From Thecamonas trahens ATCC 50062 (taxonomy: Eukaryota > Apusozoa > Apusomonadida > Apusomonadidae): 45,589 bases of DNA. Within the stretch, counting starts at the first letter, position 1, and each line of letters begins with the position of its first letter. This document shows positions 1 through 8,587 of the stretch, one piece after another. The notes under the pieces are model-generated. The model worked only from the letters and a program-made list of their open reading frames with translations, searched no databases and was not told where the DNA came from. The position numbers and the translations under genes are program-made. The stretch is taken from positions 93,819-139,407 of the forward strand of contig NW_013657626.1 in NCBI RefSeq assembly GCF_000142905.1, written 5' to 3'.

Positions 1-129
1 CCCCCCCGCCTCCCCTCACCCACCCGCTCGCCGCCACTCTGTCGCCGCGCACTCCTTCCACTTCGGCACCCTCCAGAGTTTGATCTTGCACGGGTACTGG
101 TCCTCGCCCATGGCCACGGGTGCGGTCAT
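1..129 (-). other. Window edge; possible first exon of a further minus-strand gene
   Basis: This stretch lies downstream of the TBC gene. On the minus strand an ATG at 129 (or 111) opens a 37-codon frame containing QYPCKIKLWRVPKW, which reads more like protein than spacer. It ends near a plausible donor (G|GTGAGG) in the run of C at the window edge. The ATG overlaps the TBC stop codon, so this would be a tightly packed next gene. I do not recognise a family, and chance is not excluded. Confidence 0.2.
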
Positions 130-1691
130 GGCCCGACCTTGGATGCATACAGACTGTGCGCCACGTAGGCCTTGGAGAGCAATTCCTCGATGTCAGTCTC
201 GGTCCAGGTGGCCGTCGGCAGATCCTGCAGGAACATGATGAGCTCTTCGGCTGAGGCCTCGAGCAGGTCATCGACAAAGTGCAAGAGGAGCGCGCCGCAG
301 ACATATACGTGAAAGTCGTTAAAGGCCGATTCGGCCACGTACGTGTCCCACAAACGGACTGCGAGCGGGAGCGGGAACTCGCGAACAAGAAAGCAGGTCA
401 TCCACCGAAAGGCAAACAGCATCATGGAGATGCCCGACTCGGCCAAGTGGGACGCGAGCCTTGGGTTCATCGCCCCCAGCAGCCGCTCGAGCTTGTCCAG
501 GTTGCGGTAGATGCCCGGAAGGTTGACGATAAAGTTGTCGTGGATAGAGTCGAGCATCTTGGAGAAGCACCAGTACGAGTCGGCCTCAACCAGCGCCAGT
601 TGCGCCTCGTTCAACTCCGACAAGTCTTCCAGCTGCAGAAGAAGTGCCGTCTGATGGTGCGGGTCGTTGACCGCAATCGCGAGCTGCGGGACAAGAAAGG
701 TGACAAAGAGTGTTGCCGCCAGGTCGTTCATGCCCTGCACATACCCAGACGCCGGGTTGCGGACCGCCCACGTAAAGAGGATACGCTCGAGCGCCGACTG
801 GATCCGCTCAGCACGGAATATGGCCAGCGACTGCTCCGTTCGCGGCAGGTCCTTTCGGATCTGCGTCATGATCGCGTCCTCCACAGACCCAAACGGTGCC
901 TCCAGAAGCGTGTTTGCTGCATCCACATACTCGCGCCGCTTTCGCGCCAGCACCCCAACCCGCCGGTCGGCCCGCGACGGCGCGTACCCCAGCAGCAGAG
1001 CCCAGACCTGCGGCCGCAGCACCGCGGGCACACCAGACCAAGCCAGCGCACGCAGAGCCTCCAGATCGATGATCGGCGCAGAGAGCAGCGCGTCAAACTT
1101 CTGGTTCCGCGCCTTGCTCATGTCTAGCAGCGCAGACGGCAACGCCTCGGGCGGCAGCTCGTGCAGCGTGATCTTGACTGGCCGCGACGATCGCGGCGAG
1201 TCAACCTCACCCTCGTCCGTCTGCGGCACCTGCGGAACCTGCGGCGCGACAACAGCCTGTGGTGTGTCTGCGACCTGTGGTGCATCTGCGGCCTGTGATG
1301 CATCCGCGGCCTGTGATGCGTCTGCGGCCTGTGATGCATCTGCGGCCTGCGGCGAGTCTGCTGCAGCCGGCCGTGGACACAGCGCCGCCGGCACAACCCG
1401 CACCACCCCTGGCGGATGCATGGGCACCGACCAGTGCTGCCTACGGACACTCCGCGTCTTGCGTGTGCTGGGCGCACTCCTGGCGCCACCAACCTCGCCC
1501 ACATCCACCGCCTTCTCCCCCGTCTCCACCCCCGTCCCCGCCCCCTGCTCCGTCGCAGGCGCCACGTCGACGAGCGGACCTGGCTCAACCTCGCCACGGG
1601 CAAGACGGGCAAAGACGGAGGCGAGCATGCTGGCGGAGCCCATGCCGCCGGAGCCCACGTCGCCGGAGCACACGGAGCCCTTACCGTCCAT
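126..1691 (-). CDS. TBC1D22: TBC-domain Rab GTPase-activating protein, TBC1D22 type
   Basis: A 521-residue protein predicted to speed GTP hydrolysis by a Rab GTPase on Golgi or endosomal membranes. The first 190 residues are low complexity, with a tandem AADASQ-type repeat around residues 115-150. The TBC domain spans about residues 205-480. Both catalytic fingers are visible: the arginine finger IRKDLPR (pattern IxxDxxR, about 277-283) and the glutamine finger YVQ in SGYVQGMND (about 315-317). The segments ERILFTWAVRNPASGYVQ, SYWCFSKMLDSIHDNF and a C-terminal FLQDLPTATW match the TBC1D22A/B subgroup from memory better than other TBC proteins. The start is the first ATG of an uninterrupted frame and no intron is needed. 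The human relatives are associated with Golgi and 14-3-3 partners; a similar role here is inference. Confidence 0.88.
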   Translation of the reverse strand: MDGKGSVCSGDVGSGGMGSASMLASVFARLARGEVEPGPLVDVAPATEQGAGTGVETGEKAVDVGEVGGARSAPSTRKTRSVRRQHWSVPMHPPGVVRVVPAALCPRPAAADSPQAADASQAADASQAADASQAADAPQVADTPQAVVAPQVPQVPQTDEGEVDSPRSSRPVKITLHELPPEALPSALLDMSKARNQKFDALLSAPIIDLEALRALAWSGVPAVLRPQVWALLLGYAPSRADRRVGVLARKRREYVDAANTLLEAPFGSVEDAIMTQIRKDLPRTEQSLAIFRAERIQSALERILFTWAVRNPASGYVQGMNDLAATLFVTFLVPQLAIAVNDPHHQTALLLQLEDLSELNEAQLALVEADSYWCFSKMLDSIHDNFIVNLPGIYRNLDKLERLLGAMNPRLASHLAESGISMMLFAFRWMTCFLVREFPLPLAVRLWDTYVAESAFNDFHVYVCGALLLHFVDDLLEASAEELIMFLQDLPTATWTETDIEELLSKAYVAHSLYASKVGP

Positions 1692-2246
1692 GTTTCCCTC
1701 TGTGCTACGCTCTGTACAGTCGGGTGTAGCTGACCGAGATGAGAGCGTGCAAGTGGACCGTCTCTGGCTTCATCATCGCCATGACTGTGACCGAGCTCGA
1801 CCGTATGCTGCTACGCAACGGGTCGGCCAACCAGCCCAACCCCGCATCGGCGGAGCGGCTTTCAATGCGCACCGCTCTCACCTTCTTCCTCGCCATCGTC
1901 AACGTTCTCGCTGGCAAGCCGACAGTCGTCCGGTCCGTCTCCCAAACTCGGTGTGGCGATGGAAGGAAGAGCGCCTTCTCTCGTTTCGGCGTACCAACCA
2001 CCGGCTGTCCCGGAGCAAGCGACGGGCGGAAGGAAGGCGGTGAATCGGTACAGCCAGTTGCGCTCGAGACGGGAGATAGAGATCAGATCGGTGAGTGGAC
2101 GCGTCGTTCAAGGGTGGTATCGGCCTTGCCCGCCTCGGTACCTCCCGCCGCGCTGACCTCAGCATGCGCCTGGAGTAACCGGCGACCACATCGCGTCGCG
2201 TGCTGATCGTAACGTGTCTCCTTTAACTACTGACAGTCCTCGCTCG
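1692..2246. other. Spacer: 5' side of the TBC gene, 3' side of the GARNL3-like gene
   Basis: It should hold the TBC promoter and the 3' UTR of the next gene. A 155-codon ATG frame on the plus strand (1739-2206) and shorter minus-strand frames exist. I recognise no family and see no convincing splice sites, so I do not call a gene. Confidence 0.5.
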
Positions 2247-5200
2247 CTACCCAAAGAGGAATCCGCTCTCGTGCCATGTCGACGACGGGGGCGGCGACGG
2301 TTGGACACGGATGACGGTGGGGGAGAGTGCCGATGACGACGAACTGCTGGAGGAAAACGCATGAAGGCCGGATATAGTCGTCGATGTCGATGTCGACCTG
2401 GAGTGGCACGGCGAAAGGCCACCGCCTGCCAGCCGCAAACCGTTCAACGGCGAGACCAGACCGGCTGTCGTGGACGACGATGACGACATTGATGAAGAAG
2501 GCGACGCCTCTGAGCTTGAATTGGACGACGATGACGACGAGTCGCCTTCGTAGAACCGGTCCGACGACGACGAGCTGTCCGAGTCGGACGACCACTCGAT
2601 GCCGAGACCGCTGGCGAGGCTCATGGCAAAGTCTAAAGACTCCCGGTTGATGTCGATTGCGGGCTCAACCGGCCTGACCAGACCCCACAGCCGATGGGAC
2701 GGATCGCAGAGCTCAGGTGCGTCGACAGTGCTCCGAGCCATGCGCACCCGACGGTTCTTAGATGGCGCAAGGCTATCTCCAATGGCGGCAAGGTTGTGCA
2801 ACGCCACCTGGAGTCCTGCTGGATGAGACATTGTCGGCAAGTTGATATTGGCGTCGACTGAGCCGACCGACGAGTCGGAAGGAAAGCTCATCTCGGACTC
2901 TTCCGAGCCCGATGAGACTTCGGATCTGGGCGCAACACGTGCCAAAACAAACAATGGCGTGGTCGGCTGTGATGACGCCGCCGCCGCCCGCGGCGACGGT
3001 TGAAGGAAGAGGCTTGTCACCATCGGCGGCGTGACCAGCGGAACGGAAAGCGTATCCGGCGTCCATCCAAAATCGGAAGGCTTGTCGACGACCACCGAGA
3101 GGCAAATGTCGCTGTCGCCCGAGCTACTCGACGTCGACATCCCGAGCTCGCTGCTCTCGCTCCCAAGCGATGAGATCGAGCGCCTTGAGACTGGGGCTGG
3201 CGCTATCACTGGGCGGTTGCATCGCAGCTGGTGCATGAGCGCCGACTCTGCCCTGGTGTGGACATCGCACTCGATCAGGTCGACGAGATCCGACTCGGGC
3301 TCGGCCCCGACATTGTCGGGCGCGGCAACGATGTGGTAAAGGCCCCGCCTGCCGAGACCACCAACCCGCTCGTGTCGTGCCAGAGGATAGAGACAGGGCG
3401 TGGCATATTCATGACCTGCACAAGTGCGCCGTTGCTTGAGCTGCGGATCTCGAGGCCGGCCACGCTTGCGCCAACAAGGTAAGGTCCAAGCTCCACGACT
3501 TGCTGCGGCGTGCCGACCCAGTGGACCATGACAGTCGGTTGGGAGCGATCGAGTGCCTCGCGGTCGGCCATGACGCTGACCAAGCCGTCGAGGACGAGGA
3601 TCCGCGAGCGAGAGATCGCAAGAACGGCCATGTCACCGTTGGGGTAGTCGGAGGTGGCGATGGTGCGAAGGGTGTAGGACGGACCGAGACCGACCTCAAA
3701 AACGGCGGTCGGGAGTGTGACGGCAATATGTGACCTGTCGATGGCACTGAGACGAGCTGCGGTGCCCAAGTCCCGTCGGGCCGCACGTGAGAACCTGTTG
3801 TCAATCCACTTGAAGATCCGGAGCTGTGTCTCGCTAACCACAGAGAGGAAGACAGGGTGGTTGGCCTGGTTCGAGTGCGAGACGACAACCGAGGTTGAGT
3901 GCGCAGTTTGTGGGACGGAGTGGACAAGCCACAGGCCGATCGAGTCAAGAAAGACAAAGCCCACGCCAAGAGCGAGGTCCTTGAACTTGATGACGGCCAC
4001 GTTGAGGCACTCGACAACGTGGATCATTGACGCTGCAGCCGTGGTGATGGTTGCCCCAGAATCATGCCCGCCTCCTGCCAGATGAATGCCGGAGACGTCC
4101 GAGTAGATGATCTGATTCTGCCACATGCCCCAAGCGAGGACTTGGCCCTCCGAGACCATGTCGAGTGGGAGCGCGGTGAGGACATCGCGCTTAGGCAGCA
4201 CAAGCGGCGGTCGATCGGTGGCATCAGTTCCATGGACAGAGAGGCCGCAGACAGGACCAACTTCAAAGCCTACACGGCCCTCGTTGACAGCAAGGACAGC
4301 GGCATCAAGAAGAAGGTCGCGAGTCCGCGTAGCTCGCGAGATGAAGTTGTCAGCTTGACTGCAGCGGACGCACATGCGCGCCGCGTTCGACGCCGCAGCC
4401 AGGAGCGCAGCGGCAGCCACGCTCGGCGAGCCTTCGAGATGCGAGCCTACGACAGCTCCGGTGCCTGAAAGGCAGCCTTTCTTGGCCGCCAAGGTCAGCT
4501 GATACGTGTTGAGACCGTCGGGGGAGACGGCGAGACAGCAAGTCACAAACGAATGCTTGAGCACGTCGACGGAGATCTCGCAGCCGTCCGAGACCAAGAC
4601 GATGACGGCGAGCATGGCACTCGCGGTATCCGGTCTGATGATGGCAATGCCGTACTCCGCAAGGGCATCGGCCAGATCGTCGAAGACTGGGTCGTGGCCC
4701 AGCGGCGGCGGATCCACCACGTCGCCGTCAGCGGCATACATCAGCCCGACGCGGCACGCGTCCTCACTCAGCGTCCGCTCGATGGCAAGGAGGCGGCGGA
4801 CAAGGCCGGCTCCCACCACGCACTTGAAGCGGCGCCATTTCGGACCGAGGTTGTGCGGATCGCGTCGGCTCAGCACCGTCTGCAGATCGCGCCGGAAGGA
4901 GCGGAACGAGTCAGGGGCGGCGATGACAAATGGATGCACCACACCCAGGCTCCAGAGAATGGCTCGGATGACGCCAAATCCATTCTTGACCTTGGTCGCC
5001 TCGCGCTTGAGCGAGACCACGACTGCACCACCCTGCCGTGGCGACAGCGCCGCGACAAAGTTGGCGTGAGCCTGGTTGGCAAAGTAGCGGCGGTACCAGG
5101 CACAGTCGTCAGTATGGTCTTCGGTTGTTGACACCGCGCGCCAGTCAGCAGAGGGGCTATGCGGCGGCAGGAGAGCCCAGGTCGAAGATGGCTCCGGCTC

Positions 5201-5744
5201 GGCAATGAGAGGAGCCGGCGCGACAGACGCCACGGTGCCGTCCAGCTCGCTTGCGAGTGTGATTCTGATGTGGCGGACAGCCGCTTGACGAAAAACCGAC
5301 ATCCATCGAGCCAAATCATTCAGACCGGGCTGGCGGACGCCGAGCAGAATCGGGTTCTCTGCCACGCCGTCCACCCTCGACCGCAGCTCGACGCCTGTCT
5401 CCCCAAACAACGCGTGGTCAGTCTCAGCCAGTTCGACCTCGGCCAAATCGACGGTGCGGAGGTCGAGTACGATGCTCTTGGACTTGCTGCTGGCGCCGAT
5501 CAAGTATAAAGGCTGAAGAGTGAGAATGTGTCCGCGGACGTATGCAGTGTGCGAGAGCCTGGGTTTAGGGCGAGGGTGTGAGTGGTGGTTGTGCAAGAGG
5601 GCGCAAGGGTTGTGTTGGGGTTCGCGCAACAGAAAAACGTTTCCTGCACGGTTTGTCTGGTCACAATATGTCAACATCAGCCACGTACCATTGCTCAGGG
5701 CGGCTCTCATTGCAAACGAAAAGGATGCCCGTGGCCGTCCACAT
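2247..5744 (-). CDS. GARNL3-like protein: PH-like, RapGAP-like and CNH domains, Ser-rich tail (frameshifted)
   Basis: Exon 1 is 5744-5689 (starts MWTATGILFVCNESR) and exon 2 is 5558-2247, joined in phase 2 through a Trp codon. Reading to the end needs one extra base in the C4 run at 3343-3346, giving about 1,122 residues. Order: a PH-like N terminus (about 1-110); a RapGAP-like region (about 170-435) starting WYRRYFANQAHANF, with RVGLMYAADG and ending NFISRATRTRDLLLD; a citron homology (CNH) domain (about 440-775) including LGPYLVGASVAGLEIRSS; and a Ser-rich disordered tail with an acidic/serine stretch. RapGAP followed by CNH is the GARNL3 architecture. The RapGAP catalytic loop is not recognisable, so GAP activity is doubtful. 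The true start could be further upstream (in-frame codons to 5909). Domain calls are from motif memory, without alignment. Confidence 0.68.
5559..5688 (-). other. Predicted intron of the GARNL3-like gene
   Basis: Donor CAATG|GTACGTGG and acceptor CTAAACCCAG|GCTC, 130 nt, phase 2. Splicing joins two frames and completes a PH-like strand pattern. The donor is identical in its first six bases to those of the DeSI and HPS5-like genes. Confidence 0.6.
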
Positions 5745-6303
5745 GGCCGGGAGGGAAGGATGTGAATACGGGAGAACTTCTTTGTCTGCCCAATGAGTGC
5801 GTAGAGGTGGTGAGGGATTGGTAACGCAGGGAGGGGGGATTCGGCAATGTGGGTAGAGGTGTGTTGAATGGCGTGGGGGTCGAGCCGGCCGTATCCCGTT
5901 CTGCCGCAAAACGACTGGGTCGTTGCGACAGCCAATTAGTACAAACGTTACATGTCAACAACGCGCACTCGATTGGTTCGGGATTGGGTAGAAGGCAGAC
6001 GACAGGGTGGTGGGCTGTTTCAAGGGTGACCAGCCCACGAAAAGCATCCTGTGTGCGTTGCGTTTGGCACAGGGTACTTTGTCGCAAGACTTGCACGGTT
6101 GCTCGTCCGGAGGCGGTCATTGAGAGGGAGCGAGCGGGATGCAGGGTTCCTCCCGTGAAACGCTTTTGTCCGCCATGTGGTCGAGTTATGTGTCAAAAGG
6201 TCGAGTTTGATCCGCCGCATCCCGCTTGACTATCGCGAACTGCGCACCACCTCACTCGCGACCAGCTCGCGTTACTTTGTTGGACGCGCCCTCGCTGTCA
6301 TCA
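5745..6303. promoter_or_regulatory. Divergent promoter region, GARNL3-like / ankyrin gene
   Basis: A head-to-head spacer of about 560 bp. I see no TATA box. A CAAAAGGTCGAG element lies at 6194-6205, about 100 bp before the ankyrin ATG. A related CGACCTTTT element occurs twice in the FIRRM/FAAP24 promoter. A TTG-initiated extension of the ankyrin frame begins inside this spacer but is not expected to be used. Confidence 0.4.
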
Positions 6304-7239
6304 ATGGACGAGGCCGCAGCGGCCGGGTGGGAGACTCTCCTCACCCGGGTCTCCGCCGATCCAGCCGATGCTGGGGCCCGGGCGGAGATGTTGACATGGC
6401 TGGGTGGTGCGGGATCGGGCGTCGAGCCGCAGGCGGCGACGGCAGCGCTGCTGGCGGTGCTCGAAGGGATCGAGGCGCCTGCGGTCGAGATTGTGACAGC
6501 GCTGCTGAAAGCGGGCGCGGGTGCGAATGGCCTGGTTGCTGACGATGACGGCGATGGGCGGACCGGTGACGACGGGCCGCTGCGGCTGCCGCTGCAGCTG
6601 GCTGCCCTGCACGGCAGCGTGGAGCTGGTGCGGGTGCTGGTGGCCGGCGGGGCCGACGTCTGTCGCGCTGCGAGCTTTGGCCTCACGGCGCTCCACGATG
6701 CCGCAAGCTGCAACTATACGACGGCACGGCAGCACAAGAAGTATGCGGCGGTGGCGGAGGAGCTGTTGGCCGCAGGCGCCGAGGTCGACGCGGCCGACGA
6801 GACCGGCGCGACACCGCTGGTGGTTGCTTGCCGGGCCGGCTCGCACCTCCTGGCCGGGACGCTCTTGTCGCACGGTGCGGACGTTGGAGGCGGCTCACAT
6901 AGCTCGGCACACATTCCGCTGATCGCGGCGCTGCTGCCGCGGGCCACACTTGTCGAGCGTCAGACGCTGGTCAAGCTGCTGGTCCGCAAGTGCGCCGACG
7001 TCAACGCCCGGCGCCGCGACCCGGTGCTTCCATTCCAGGGCTCGACGCCGCTAGAGTGCGCGATCTTTGCGGGCCACATCGATGCCGCCGAGTTTCTGGC
7101 CGCACGCGGCGCCGAGATGGCCCCAAACTCGCCGGCAAGGAAGCTGGTGTGGCCGGATCTGGCTCGGATATTGGCGGCGGAACCGGGTGACCGTCGCGCC
7201 GTGCTCGCCGACGTGCGCGGGCGCAAGAGCCAGACATGA
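6304..7239 (+). CDS. Ankyrin-repeat protein
   Basis: A 311-residue protein made almost entirely of ankyrin-like helical repeats. Recognisable repeat cores are PLQLAALHGSVELVRVLVAGGADV, FGLTALHDAAS (with an inserted loop) then AEELLAAGAEVDAADETGATPLVVACRAG, and STPLECAIFAGHIDAAEFLAARGAEM. Earlier repeats are degenerate. There is no signal peptide, membrane segment or enzymatic domain, so it is probably a protein-binding scaffold. The resemblance to SOCS-box ankyrin proteins is only general, and no SOCS box is seen. The first true ATG is at 6304. The gene ends 36 bp from the end of ZNHIT6 (tail to tail). Confidence 0.85.
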   Translation: MDEAAAAGWETLLTRVSADPADAGARAEMLTWLGGAGSGVEPQAATAALLAVLEGIEAPAVEIVTALLKAGAGANGLVADDDGDGRTGDDGPLRLPLQLAALHGSVELVRVLVAGGADVCRAASFGLTALHDAASCNYTTARQHKKYAAVAEELLAAGAEVDAADETGATPLVVACRAGSHLLAGTLLSHGADVGGGSHSSAHIPLIAALLPRATLVERQTLVKLLVRKCADVNARRRDPVLPFQGSTPLECAIFAGHIDAAEFLAARGAEMAPNSPARKLVWPDLARILAAEPGDRRAVLADVRGRKSQT

Positions 7240-7275
7240 GCGCGAACAGGGTTGTGTCCAGCGTGTGCACGAGAT

Positions 7276-8364
7276 TTACGTCATAGGAGGAGGGGCAAGA
7301 TCAAGGTCGAAGACCGGAAACTCGATGATCTCCTGGCCGGCAAGGCATTCTGCAAGCGAGGCGTCGAGGCGGACGGCGATGCGCTTGTCCGCCTCGGGAG
7401 CATTGGCTGGCACACGGGCCTTGCGGAGCCATGCGCGGACGCGTGGCAGGCTCGCCTGTGCCACACCGTGGCGCTGGAGGAGCGGACGGACCACATCGCC
7501 GACGAGTGCGGTCTCCTCGACCAACGAGGCGTCGACGACTTGGCCGTCGTGCCGCCACTCGACGAACCAGTGGATGTGCTTGTCCTTGTTGCGGTAATGG
7601 GAGCGGTTGGCGATGCGGCGTGATGAGGCGTCGGGCATAAAGTGCAGGGAAATGCCGCGGCGCTTGGCTTCGCGCATGAGGGCGGCGCGGCCCTTGCGCG
7701 GGCCTGCAGTCGGGCGCATGCCGCGTGTCCCGAGCTCGCCGGCCACCACCATCTGGTTGCGCGACCGCTGCGCAGCATCGAGCGAACGCAGCGCGTCCTC
7801 CAGCAGTAAATAGTCGTTGACCACCAGCGCGTCGCTCATGGCGGATCGCGGGACAAACTTGGTTCGATCGCGCTTGCCCGAGCACCCGGACTCGGCCTTG
7901 TGGCGCTTGACGCACGCCACCGAGCATGATCGCACCATGCATCGCGGGCAGGTATAGATGCCTTCACCGCCGCATGCCTCGCAGGTGTGTGCCGGCGCCT
8001 CGCGCTTGCGCTTGCGTGCCTCGCTCTCTGATCCATCACCTGTGACGCCGTTACCATTGGCGCTTGTGGAGGCCGAAGATGCTGTCGACGTCGATGAGCC
8101 TGCATCTGCGGGCACGTGTTCGGGAGCAGGTCCTGCGTGCGGTTCAGCATCTGCAGGCACTTGATCAGGATCCCGGCCTGCAGGCCCAAGCCCATCCCCG
8201 TCTGCGGGGACCTGATCAGGATCCTGGCTTGTGGGCGCGAGGCCAGCGTGCGTGCTGCGGCCAATGTCCCCATCCTCGCCGGCCGGAACACTGGCGGTGA
8301 CGTTGCCCAGACTCAGCGTTCCTTGCGACTGTGCGTCCTTACGCACCACCGCAGGCTCTTCCAT
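7276..8364 (-). CDS. ZNHIT6: Box C/D snoRNP assembly factor with HIT zinc finger (BCD1/ZNHIT6)
   Basis: A 362-residue protein predicted to act in the nucleus in assembly of box C/D small nucleolar ribonucleoproteins, before rRNA 2'-O-methylation. Residues 1-125 are low complexity, including a repeat of DPDQVPADG type. The HIT zinc finger follows: [20 protein letters not shown]...[11 protein letters not shown], with all the expected Cys/His. After it come the family signature [20 protein letters not shown], the conserved block [17 protein letters not shown], and a C-terminal [12 protein letters not shown], all in BCD1 order. The start ATG at 8364 is the first in a clean frame. It shares a 223-bp divergent promoter with the Rho GEF gene. 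Confidence 0.9.
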   Translation of the reverse strand: MEEPAVVRKDAQSQGTLSLGNVTASVPAGEDGDIGRSTHAGLAPTSQDPDQVPADGDGLGPAGRDPDQVPADAEPHAGPAPEHVPADAGSSTSTASSASTSANGNGVTGDGSESEARKRKREAPAHTCEACGGEGIYTCPRCMVRSCSVACVKRHKAESGCSGKRDRTKFVPRSAMSDALVVNDYLLLEDALRSLDAAQRSRNQMVVAGELGTRGMRPTAGPRKGRAALMREAKRRGISLHFMPDASSRRIANRSHYRNKDKHIHWFVEWRHDGQVVDASLVEETALVGDVVRPLLQRHGVAQASLPRVRAWLRKARVPANAPEADKRIAVRLDASLAECLAGQEIIEFPVFDLDLAPPPMT

Positions 8365-8421
8365 GACCTATACACGAGCGATGGATAGCCCAGGCGCGAG
8401 AGAGTGCGGTGTGGCGCTGTA

Positions 8422-8429
8422 TGACGTCA
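8422..8429. promoter_or_regulatory. Palindromic CRE-like site TGACGTCA
   Basis: A perfect TGACGTCA palindrome in the 223-bp head-to-head spacer, 57 bp from the ZNHIT6 ATG and 158 bp from the Rho GEF ATG. This is the classical bZIP (CREB/ATF) binding sequence. Function here is inference. Confidence 0.4.
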
Positions 8430-8587
8430 GGCGGCGGAGCAGTCACAAAGGACCGAAGGATGGCCTCGGCGGCCGTCAGTGGCGGCGAGCGACTCGGTCG
8501 GCCGAATGGTCGGCAGGCGAGGCGGCAGGGCAAGCAGGAGGGGGAAGACGGCAGACGGCACGTGGGACGAGGCGGAGGAACAGGCCT

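Noticed and set aside
3346-3366. A 17-nt micro-intron (GTTGGTGG...CGGCAG) in the GARNL3-like gene, whose removal would also restore the frame.
   Set aside because: It would delete the LVVSAG stretch that fits the CNH pattern, and it is far shorter than the other introns here (106-767 nt).
6226-6303. An N-terminal extension of the ankyrin protein to 6226, of the LRR/IQ protein to 16212 and of the WD40 protein to 16177.
   Set aside because: These begin with TTG or GTG, not expected as eukaryotic starts; ATG codons at 6304, 16251 and 16030 are used instead.
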